Below are positions 55,269 through 64,000 of a stretch of DNA of 64,000 bases, piece by piece. The notes under the pieces were generated by a model, which made no database searches, had not been told where the DNA came from, and worked only from the letters and a program-made list of their open reading frames with translations. The stretch's first letter is position 1. Every line of letters begins with the position of its first letter. The DNA is taken from assembly GCA_002104905.1 (NCBI GenBank), contig MCFE01000143.1, positions 91,647 to 155,646 on the forward strand, written 5' to 3'. A program made the translations under genes and the position numbers. Source of the DNA: Basidiobolus meristosporus CBS 931.73 (Eukaryota; Basidiobolomycota; Basidiobolomycetes; Basidiobolales; Basidiobolaceae).

Positions 55269-55690
55269 TTCAAATTTTGACAATCCCAAATTGAAATCAA
55301 ACAGCAATTTGACACTCAACAACTGGATCGCAGACTCGTACAGAGTGGTATAAATAAACGAACTTTTGCAAGAGTAAACATGAACAACTGAAGGAACTTG
55401 AGTGTGAATGCAACATGGGACTCGCATCGATGTATTGTATGTTCGGGAAAAGATCAATGGTAATGAGGTAGTCGTAGTCAGAAAACTTAGTGATCTTGGT
55501 TTACGAAAGCCAAGTGGAGCATCTTGCAGTAGTCATTCTATTTATTGGTTGGTAGTATGGGAATAAATGATAGTAGTAACAAGGCCTGATGTTCTTGGTG
55601 GCAGTAATTCAAAGACTCGATTCAGTCTATATGTACATAAAGCCTTTAAAAGACAGTGGGATTGGTTGGGTTCTCCAATTGGACCCTATA

Positions 55691-58600
55691 TTACCAATCC
55701 ATGCTTCCATTAGTTGCCGAAAGAGCAGTCATTGATTTCGTGATCATATGCTTCTTGGTCGACAGGGCCTCATCCAAAATGTCAGCAGGTGGGAGTTGGA
55801 CATACACTTGATCGTGCTCAACCTTGACATGGAAGCACTCAATGTGGAATGCCTCGTCGTTGATGCAGGCACCGGACTTGAGGTTGAAGTTCTTCTTGTG
55901 GATAGGGCAGGAGATGTAAGACTCGGCTCCTGACTCACTCTCGTGGAATCCAAGAATACCGCCTGACAAGACAAGGTCACGCTTCACAGGGCACATATTC
56001 TGGGCCGCATACCACTTGTCGTCCGAGGTGTGGAACACAGCAATCTGCGAATCCCCAACAAGCATCACCTTGCCTTGGTCCAGAGGGAACTGATCCACAG
56101 ATCCAGCCTTGACCCACTCCATGGTACCAGTTTGTCTCTTCAAGCTGGGAAGGGCGGGAACGACCTTGGGCCAGTCGGCAGGTCTCTTAGCACCACGTTG
56201 CTCGATCATTTCGATGAGGGGTCCGCTGCTCTCCTTGGTGTTGACAAACTCTTCAAACTGCTTCTTGAGCTCAGGGTTCTTCACGACTGTGCGCCACTCA
56301 CACTGGTAGGTGCCAATCAAGTATTGCATCTGCTTGTCCAGATCCGCACAAATACCAAGGTGGTCATCCATGATAACCTTGCGGAGATACTTCACCCCTC
56401 CGGGCAGCTTCTCCATCCATCTGGCAGTACGCTGAAGCTTGTCGGCAGTCATGATGTAGTACATCAAGTAACGATCGATGTACTTGGTGGCCTCCTCCTC
56501 AGACACACTAGACACCAACAGGTCAGCATGTCTAGGCTTGGTGCCTCCGTTGCCACCGACGTACACATTGTATCCCTTCTCGGTGGCGATGAGGCCAAAG
56601 TCCTTGCCTTGAGCTTCAGCACACTCACGAATACAGCCGGACACTCCTCCCTTCAGCTTGTGAGGCGAGCGAATACCCTTGTATCTGTTCTCCAGTCGGA
56701 TGGCGAAGCCAACCGAATCTTGCTGTCCATAACGGCACCAGGTGCTACCGACACAAGACTTGACATTACGTAGAGATTTGCCATAAGCGTGGCCGCTCTC
56801 GAAACCAGCATCGACAAGTCTCTCCCAGATCTTGGGCAAGTCCTCCTTTCTGGCTCCGAACAAGTCGAAACGCTGAGCTCCGGTGATCTTGCTGTACAGG
56901 TTGTACTCCTTGGTGACATCTGCGATGGCCTGAAGACCCTCGGGGGTGATTTCTCCTCCGGCCATACGTGGGACAACAGAGTAGAGTCCACCACGCTGAA
57001 GATTGGCAAGATAGCGATCGTTGGTCTCTTGCAACGAGGCAAGACCTCCTGACAAGATATGCTCGTTCCACAAAGAGGTCATGATCGATGCGATCGCTGG
57101 CTTGCACACCTCACATCCGGCTGTGGCCGGGTCTACCGCAGAGTTGCGAGCTACCTCCTCGAACGTCTTGAGCTCCTTGACCTTGACAATAGTGTAGAGC
57201 TCGGCACGGCTGAACTTGAAGTGGGCACACAAGGAGTTGCTGACCGTCTTGCCCAATGACTTCATCTCCGACTCGAAGATCTCAGTCACTTGTGGGACAC
57301 ATCCACCACAGCCAGTACCGGCCTTGGTGAATGCCTTGACTTGGTTGACATTGGCACAGTTCTTCTCCTTGATAGCCTTGCGGATGTCGCCCTTGGTGAC
57401 GTTCAGGCAAGAACAGATTTGAGCATCATCTGGCAGAGCATCGGTTCCGGCCCCTGCCTCTTCCGACTGAGTTCCCAGAATGAGCTCAGATGGGTCGCAG
57501 TCAATGGCCTTGGATGAGCGGGTCATGGCAAGAACCTTGGTGTAGTCCTTGGTGTCACCCACCATCATACCACCCACAAGATGCTTTCCATCCTTGGTGA
57601 AGTTGTACTTTTTGTAGACACGGGAGAATGGGTCACGGTATACAAGTGGTTGATGGATAGTCTCGTCAGGGAAGGGGTTACCGAATGATGCCACATTCAC
57701 TCCCATCAGCTTGAGCTTGGTAGACATATCAGATCCCTTGAAGGTGACCTTCTTCTCCTCAGGCTCGTTGAGGTGAGTGGTGATGTTGCGGGCAACTGCC
57801 TCAGCAGTGTCGTAGCAAGGTGCCACCAAACCGTAGCACATTCCATTGAAGTTGGCGCACTCACCAATGGCATACACATTTGGTGCTGAGGTGCGGAGTT
57901 GGTTGTCAACGGCGATACCACCACGCTCACCAAGCTTGAGTGAGCCATCAGACTCACGGGCGAGCTGATCTCTGGGACGAATACCGATTGAGTAGATGAT
58001 CATATCGGTCTCGACCTCCTTTCCGGATGCGGTGGTGAATCCACTGATCTTCTTCTTGCTGGGCTCCAATTCATCAACAGCTTGAGCCAAGCTCATGGGA
58101 CAATCACCTAATATTGAATTAAGGCCCATTCTTTCAAGTTCGCCCACTAGTAACTTGGATGCTTCACAATCTAACTGACGGGTCATTAAATGATCAGCAC
58201 GCTCATAGACAGTGGAGATTAGTCCAAGATCCTTGGCTGCCTTGGCTGCCTCAAGTCCCAACAACCCTCCACCGACAATGGTGGCTCTCTTGACGTTGTC
58301 CCGGTTGGCCCAGGCAATGATCTGCTCCAGGTCCTCGAGTGTGCGGTACACGTAGATACCACCGACACTGCCCATGGGGGGAACACCTGGTGGCAATGCA
58401 GCCGACGATCCGGTAGCGAGGACACAGATGTCATAGTTGACCCATCCGTACTTCTCAGCACGGACTCGTTGGCCAACTGTGTCGATCTCCTGGACAAGAT
58501 CCCCGAGATGGACCTCAATGTTGTTCTCAGCATACCACTCGCGGGGCTTCATCAACTGCTTAGCAGGATCTCTGTGTGCGAAGTACTGAGTCAAGCCGAC

Positions 58601-58849
58601 ACGGTTGTAGGCAACTGTCAATCAGTCAATCAATCAACAAGGTTAGTTTCTTCCCGTGGTCAAGTCACTCGTCACACAAACATGGACTGTACCTTCAGGC
58701 TCTTCGCCAAAGACCTTGATGTTGTACATGTGCTTGGTGTCGTAGCTGAGCACCTTTTCGATGAAGGAAACGGCGACCATACCGAGGCCAACCACCACAA
58801 TGGTTTGTTGAGCATCGGTAGGTGTAATTATTTCAGTATTCGGAGCCAT
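55691..58849 (-). CDS. Assimilatory nitrite reductase [NAD(P)H], copy 1 (2 exons)
   Basis: Exon 1 58849-58693 and exon 2 58614-55691 join across a 78-bp intron (58692-58615) to 1,026 residues. It reduces nitrite to ammonium in the cytosol. The domain order is that of fungal NiiA/Nit-6. An FAD-binding GLGMVAV is at 21-27 and an NAD-binding GGGLLGLEAA near 167-176. A [2Fe-2S] BFD domain has Cys 453, 455, 488 and 491, and a second, half-degenerate BFD repeat has Cys 553 and 556. The siroheme/4Fe-4S ligands are Cys 673, 679, 713 and 717 (C-x5-C, C-x3-C). A C-terminal Rieske-like domain (about 885-995) follows. Its second motif CPIH (955-958) is normal, but the first reads C-P-V instead of C-x-H. 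It is convergent with transporter D, stop to stop about 510 bp. A divergent patch at residues 194-232 sets it apart from copy 2. Confidence 0.93.
58615..58692 (-). other. Intron of nitrite reductase 1
   Basis: A 78-bp GTACAG..GACAG intron after codon position 1 of residue 53, in the FAD domain. The frame is kept: GAACCTGAAG joins TTGCC. The intron of copy 2 (62,832-62,909) has the same length and the same sequence by eye. Confidence 0.85.
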
Positions 58850-59913
58850 GGAATATGTATTAGTCTATTGAGTAATGAAATGTCGAAAACTGGAATGTAT
58901 TGTTTGTTGGCCTGAGTTGCGGGATTGTCATCGTTATAAATACCTGTGAACCTCAGACATAAATAGTCCGTTCCGTCAAGCCTCTTACTTAACGGACCCT
59001 CATTCAGCGGTCCCCGTCCATTTCTCAATCATGGTAATACAGAAACCACTTCTGTCAACTCTGCATGTATGGATAATCGAGGACCTGTTGAAGTAAAGCA
59101 ACCTCCTGTAAATAACTTGCATGTCAGATATCTAACTAAACATAGAAATAGAACGTACCATTCAACATACATATATAGGAACTGGGAGAAAAGAGTCCAC
59201 AGTTCCGAAGGAACACCTTTATTTGATAATGTCATGCGATTATACCCAGCATTTGTTGGCTTTTTTAAGCAATCATCGGAATGGTTCATCATTTACCAGA
59301 ACGGATGTGTTCTAATTACAAATCATCCAATATGTTTGGAATTCGTCAGAGTTTAGGCCAGGTGCAAGCCATATTTTCCATCAAATTATACAAGGTGTGG
59401 ACCCGAATGCTTTCTAGCTTATCTGTGAAGCCTGAATTTGAATGCGATGCAAATCATAATCCAATACTATACACTGAAGCATTGCAATGAAACGTACTGG
59501 TTCTGATTCCTTAAAAGAATCATTGACCTTATGGTTTTATAACGGTTGTTGGAGAAAAATCTCCTCTCGACCAACGACCGGTTGAAGATAAGCGAGTTCT
59601 ACTTGCTATAGCCGGCTCATAACAAAACGGTAATGACCACGTTCGTATCGTCCGCACAAAAATGCATTATTCCCCTGCTTCACCTTGATCAGCACTCATC
59701 CATATATCAAGCAAAATAGTTAATAAAACACCCACAATACCACAAGAAAATGATCATTAAGTTAATATATATTAAATACAAGTTTTAATCATTTATGCCT
59801 TAAGATACAAATCAAAATCTGCGAACTAATGATAAACATTTCAATTTGAACAATATCTATTTATAATAATCGTCTATAGTATAGTAGCAAAATATCGGCG
59901 TCTGTATAGCAAT
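58850..59913. promoter_or_regulatory. Spacer between the nitrite reductase genes; promoter of copy 1
   Basis: TATTTATA (minus) at 58,935-58,943 lies about 90 bp before the copy 1 start, as in copy 2. The rest is AT-rich, more so towards 59,750-59,890, the 3' flank of copy 2. A 95-codon plus-strand frame at 59,069-59,356 overlaps a minus-strand frame of similar length and has no recognised domain. I do not call either. Confidence 0.45.
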
Positions 59914-62900
59914 CTACCAATCCATCTTGTCGGACTCGGTAGCAGTCATCGATTTCTTGATCATATGCTTCTTGGTCGACAGGGCCTCATCCAAAATGTC
60001 AGCAGGTGGGAGTTGGACATACACTTGATCGTGCTCAACCTTGACATGGAAGCACTCAATGTGGAATGCCTCGTCGTTGATGCAGGCACCGGACTTGAGG
60101 TTGAAGTTCTTCTTGTGGATAGGGCAGGAGATGTAAGACTCGGCTCCTGACTCACTCTCGTGGAATCCAAGAATACCGCCCGACAAGACAAGGTCGCGCT
60201 TCACAGGGCACATATTCTGGGCCGCATACCACTTGTCGTCCGAGGTGTGGAACACAGCAATCTGCGAATCCCCAACAAGCATCACCTTGCCTTGGTCCAG
60301 AGGGAACTGATCCACAGATCCAGCCTTGACCCACTCCATGGTACCAGTTTGTCTCTTCAAGCTGGGAAGGGCGGGAACGACCTTGGGCCAGTCGGCAGGT
60401 CTCTTAGCACCACGTTGCTCGATCATTTCGATGAGGGGTCCGCTGCTCTCCTTGGTGTTGACAAACTCTTCAAACTGCTTCTTGAGCTCAGGGTTCTTCA
60501 CGACTGTGCGCCACTCACACTGGTAGGTGCCAATCAAGTATTGCATCTGCTTGTCCAGATCCGCACAAATACCAAGGTGGTCATCCATGATAACCTTGCG
60601 GAGATACTTCACCCCTCCGGGCAGCTTCTCCATCCATCTGGCAGTACGCTGAAGCTTGTCGGCAGTCATGATGTAGTACATCAAGTAACGATCGATGTAC
60701 TTGGTGGCCTCCTCCTCAGACACACTAGACACCAACAGGTCAGCATGTCTAGGCTTGGTGCCTCCGTTGCCACCGACATACACATTGTATCCCTTCTCGG
60801 TGGCGATGAGGCCAAAGTCCTTGCCTTGAGCTTCAGCACACTCACGAATACAGCCAGACACTCCTCCCTTCAGCTTGTGAGGCGAGCGAATACCCTTGTA
60901 CCTGTTCTCCAGTCGGATGGCGAAGCCAACCGAATCTTGCTGTCCATAACGGCACCAGGTGCTACCGACACAAGACTTGACATTACGTAGAGATTTGCCA
61001 TAAGCGTGGCCGCTCTCGAAACCAGCATCGACAAGTCTCTCCCAGATCTTGGGCAAGTCCTCCTTTCTGGCTCCGAACAAGTCGAAACGCTGAGCTCCGG
61101 TGATCTTGCTGTACAGGTTGTACTCCTTGGTGACATCTGCGATGGCCTGAAGACCCTCGGGGGTGATTTCTCCTCCGGCCATACGTGGGACAACAGAGTA
61201 GAGTCCACCACGCTGAAGATTGGCAAGATAGCGATCGTTGGTCTCTTGCAACGAGGCAAGACCTCCTGACAAGATATGCTCGTTCCACAAAGAGGTCATG
61301 ATCGATGCGATCGCTGGCTTGCACACCTCACATCCGGCTGTGGCCGGGTCTACCGCAGAGTTGCGAGCTACCTCCTCGAACGTCTTGAGCTCCTTGACCT
61401 TGACAATAGTGTAGAGCTCGGCACGGCTGAACTTGAAGTGGGCACACAAGGAGTTGCTGACCGTCTTGCCCAATGACTTCATCTCCGACTCGAAGATCTC
61501 AGTCACTTGTGGGACACATCCACCACAGCCAGTACCGGCCTTGGTGAATGCCTTGACTTGGTTGACATTGGCACAGTTCTTCTCCTTGATAGCCTTGCGG
61601 ATGTCGCCCTTGGTGACGTTCAGGCAAGAGCAGATTTGAGCATCATCTGGCAGAGCATCGGTTCCGGCCCCTGCCTCTTCCGACTGAGTTCCCAGAATGA
61701 GCTCAGATGGGTCGCAGTCAATGGCCTTGGATGAGCGGGTCATGGCAAGAACCTTGGTGTAGTCCTTGGTGTCACCCACCATCATACCACCCACAAGATG
61801 CTTTCCATCCTTGGTGAAGTTGTACTTCTTGTAGACCCCGGCGAAAGGATCGCGGTATACAAGAGGTTGGTGAGTAGCCTCATCAGGGAAGGGGTTACCG
61901 AATGATGCCACATTCACTCCCATCAGCTTGAGCTTGGTAGACATATCGGATCCCTTGAAGGTGACCTTCTTCTCCTCAGGCTCGTTGAGGTGAGTGGTGA
62001 TGTTGCGGGCAACTGCCTCGGCAGTGTCGTAGCAAGGTGCCACCAAACCGTAGCACATTCCATTGAAGTTGGCGCACTCACCAATGGCATACACATTTGG
62101 TGCTGAGGTGCGGAGCTGGTTGTCAACGGCGATACCACCACGCTCACCAAGCTTGAGTGAGCCATCAGACTCACGGGCGAGCTGATCTCTGGGACGAATA
62201 CCGATTGAGTAGATGATCATATCGGTCTCGACCTCCTTTCCGGATGCGGTGGTGAATCCACTGATCTTCTTCTTGCTGGGCTCCAACTCATCATCAACCT
62301 GGGCCAAACCCATGGGACAATCACCAACCACCGAGGTGAGTCCAAGTTTGGCAATCTCGGCCTCCAATAGTCTGGATGCCTCCCCATCCAATTGTCTCAT
62401 CATCAAACGATCAGCACGCTCATAGACAGTGGAGATTAGTCCAAGATCCTTGGCTGCCTTGGCTGCCTCAAGTCCCAACAACCCTCCACCGACAATGGTG
62501 GCTCTCTTGACGTTGTCCCGGTTGGCCCAGGCAATGATCTGCTCCAGGTCCTCGAGTGTGCGGTACACGTAGATACCACCGACACTGCCCATGGGGGGAA
62601 CACCTGGTGGCAATGCAGCCGACGATCCGGTAGCGAGGACACAGATGTCATAGTTGACCCATCCGTACTTCTCAGCACGGACTCGTTGGCCAACTGTGTC
62701 GATCTCCTGGACGAGATCCCCGAGGTGGACCTCAATGTTGTTCTCAGCATACCACTCGCGAGGCTTCATCAACTGCTTAGCAGGGTCTCTGTGTGCGAAG
62801 TACTGAGTCAAGCCGACACGGTTGTAGGCAACTGTCAATCAGTCAATCAATCAACAAGGTTAGTTTCTTCCCGTGGTCAAGTCACTCGTCACACAAACAT

Positions 62901-63066
62901 GGACTGTACCTTCAGGCTCTTCGCCAAAGACCTTGATGTTGTACATGTGCTTGGTGTCGTAGCTGAGCACCTTTTCGATGAAGGAAACGGCGACCATACC
63001 GAGGCCAACCACCACAATGGTTTGTTGAGCATCGGTAGGTGTAAGTAATTCCGTATTGGGAGCCAT
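59914..63066 (-). CDS. Assimilatory nitrite reductase [NAD(P)H], copy 2 (2 exons)
   Basis: Exon 1 63066-62910 and exon 2 62831-59914, intron 62909-62832 (78 bp), 1,024 residues. It has the same domains and cofactor ligands as copy 1, including the same C-P-V in the Rieske-like motif. Protein differences cluster in three places. Residues 194-232 differ (DRLMMRQLDGEASRLLEAE against DHLMTRQLDCEASKLLVGE and onward). A few lie near residues 371-385 (EATHQ and FAGVY against ETIHQ and FSRVY). The last 10-15 residues also differ (ATESDKMDW). Elsewhere the two are almost identical, even at silent sites. It is in the same orientation as copy 1, 1,064 bp apart. Immediate 5' and 3' flanks differ from copy 1. 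Confidence 0.93.
62832..62909 (-). other. Intron of nitrite reductase 2
   Basis: 78 bp, same site, length and sequence as in copy 1. Confidence 0.85.
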
Positions 63067-64000
63067 GGTAAATTATAGTCTATGGAATATATAAAAATGT
63101 GAAGTGCGGATACGGAAGTGAACTTGCTCTTTTACTGGCGACGCACACCATATAAATACAAATCGAACGTAGGTTCGTATTGGCCAATTTTTCCTAATAC
63201 TTCCCTGTCCTATCTTTTCCAAGGATTTTGTATGTATTCGTAGTAACGCGGCAAGGGCAACCCCTTTTTTGTAAAGAGCCCAATTGTGGGTTTGCATACA
63301 CCTATAATGGTTACTCTCTTCTCGACTAATTGCACCTTCGCATCAGATTTCCAATGAAGCACCCGGAAATATTGTGGATAAAGTATTTTTGGAATCTATA
63401 CGATATGTCCACCTTCTCAATATACTTTTTTTGATGATTTTACCCAAATCTGTCACTAATCCTTGAAATGATCTTTGGAATCGAACTTGATCTTCCAAAA
63501 TCGGATTTGCCAATCAATGAAAGCCAGTCAGTGATGTGTTTTTGGTGTCCAACACAGGGCCTCGACTCCATCACAGTGCCTTTCCCCCTGATGGCGGACA
63601 TACACTTTATCACATATGTATTCAGTAAGCTTTATCACGAACACTCTTGCTCACTGCTTCTAGCCTGATACTGAGCTGTGTTACTGTGTTGGAGTACCTG
63701 TATTCTGGCATCTTTCACCTGCTCTTATCATTTATTTCTGACGCCACACTTGCCCGCCTCTCATATATTTATGGTTCAGGTCTGGAATATCTTGTGACTG
63801 TATATATGCCTAGAACTAGTCAATATTTGGAAACCAATCGTTAAATGTGATACCTATTACCATTCCTGTAGTATTATACTATATTGATCTGAACGTAATC
63901 ACATAGCAATCCATATTTTAACATGATTACAAATAGTTATTTTCAGTCAAGTTGATGAGCCACTCCTTATTGGCACGCTTTCGATGTTGAATGTGCTTTT
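63067..64000. promoter_or_regulatory. Promoter of nitrite reductase 2 and unassigned edge
   Basis: TATTTATA (minus) at 63,151-63,158 lies about 90 bp before the start. Beyond about 63,300 no gene is recognised up to the window edge. Confidence 0.4.

Larger units (their letters stand above)
52302..55641. repeat. Tandem duplication unit, copy 2 (transporter D with flanks)
   Basis: Second copy of the 48,270 unit. Differences are few: single-base changes, a short replaced stretch around 52,860-52,910 and 53,045-53,170, the microsatellite length, and the extra T in transporter D. Confidence 0.85.

Noticed and set aside
59069-59356. 95-codon plus-strand frame between the nitrite reductase genes.
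   Set aside because: An overlapping minus-strand frame is equally open. Neither has a domain, and the region looks like promoter and leader sequence.
56030-60990. Plus-strand open frames of 247 and 276 codons across the nitrite reductase genes.
   Set aside because: They are antisense to a well-supported enzyme with all cofactor motifs. Openness follows from strong codon bias (few T/A third positions).

Overview
The window is nuclear DNA of a fungus. The evidence is short spliceosomal introns (53-78 bp, GT..AG, one with a clear CTAAC branch site), a fungal-type fused nitrite reductase, LTR retrotransposons, and a domesticated-looking gene half beside a transposon-choked half. The peptide transporters carry the 'GGIKPCVSSHGGDQ' form of the POT signature, which is closer to animal and early-diverging-fungal carriers than to the usual ascomycete or basidiomycete PTR2. 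I therefore lean towards an early-diverging (non-Dikarya) fungus, but this is inference and no species is claimed.

Layout. (1) 1-25,600 is a nest of decayed mobile elements. It holds at least three broken copies of a large Tnp2-type (CACTA/EnSpm-like) DNA transposon. Each has a transposase reading one way and an unrecognised second ORF reading the other way from a shared spacer. It also holds three Ty1/copia pieces. The best one (18,547-24,431) has both LTRs, a polypurine tract and a primer-binding site that matches the anticodon arm of initiator tRNA-Met (half-tRNA priming). Solo LTRs with perfect 5-bp target duplications sit at 17,725-18,270 and 24,654-25,001. Nothing here looks active.

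(2) 26,269-27,544 is an eight-exon monoacylglycerol-lipase-like alpha/beta hydrolase. (3) 27,873-39,926 is a cluster of twelve intact, intronless genes plus two relics for one family of small secreted proteins: signal peptide, a six-cysteine core (C-x6-C-x10-C-x9-C-x5-C-x9-C), then an acidic or His/Asp/Trp-repeat tail that looks like a metal-binding arm. Seven of them form a same-strand array with a period of about 1 kb and a shared upstream motif. I do not recognise this family, and it is the most interesting item in the window.

(4) 40,601-63,066 is a nitrogen-acquisition block. It has four POT/PTR2 peptide transporters (one frameshifted) and two nearly identical nitrite reductases. The block grew by tandem duplication of a roughly 4-kb unit. 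Relics of a nitrite reductase 3' end and of a transporter 3' end at 51,650-52,010 show that the original unit was a transporter and nitrite reductase in convergent orientation. Peptide uptake and nitrite reduction both feed ammonium and amino-acid nitrogen into the cell, so joint nitrogen-source control is plausible. No nitrate reductase or nitrate transporter is in view.

Limits: homology calls are by eye from motifs and internal comparison. Transposon boundaries other than LTR ends are approximate. No tRNA, rRNA or CRISPR was seen.
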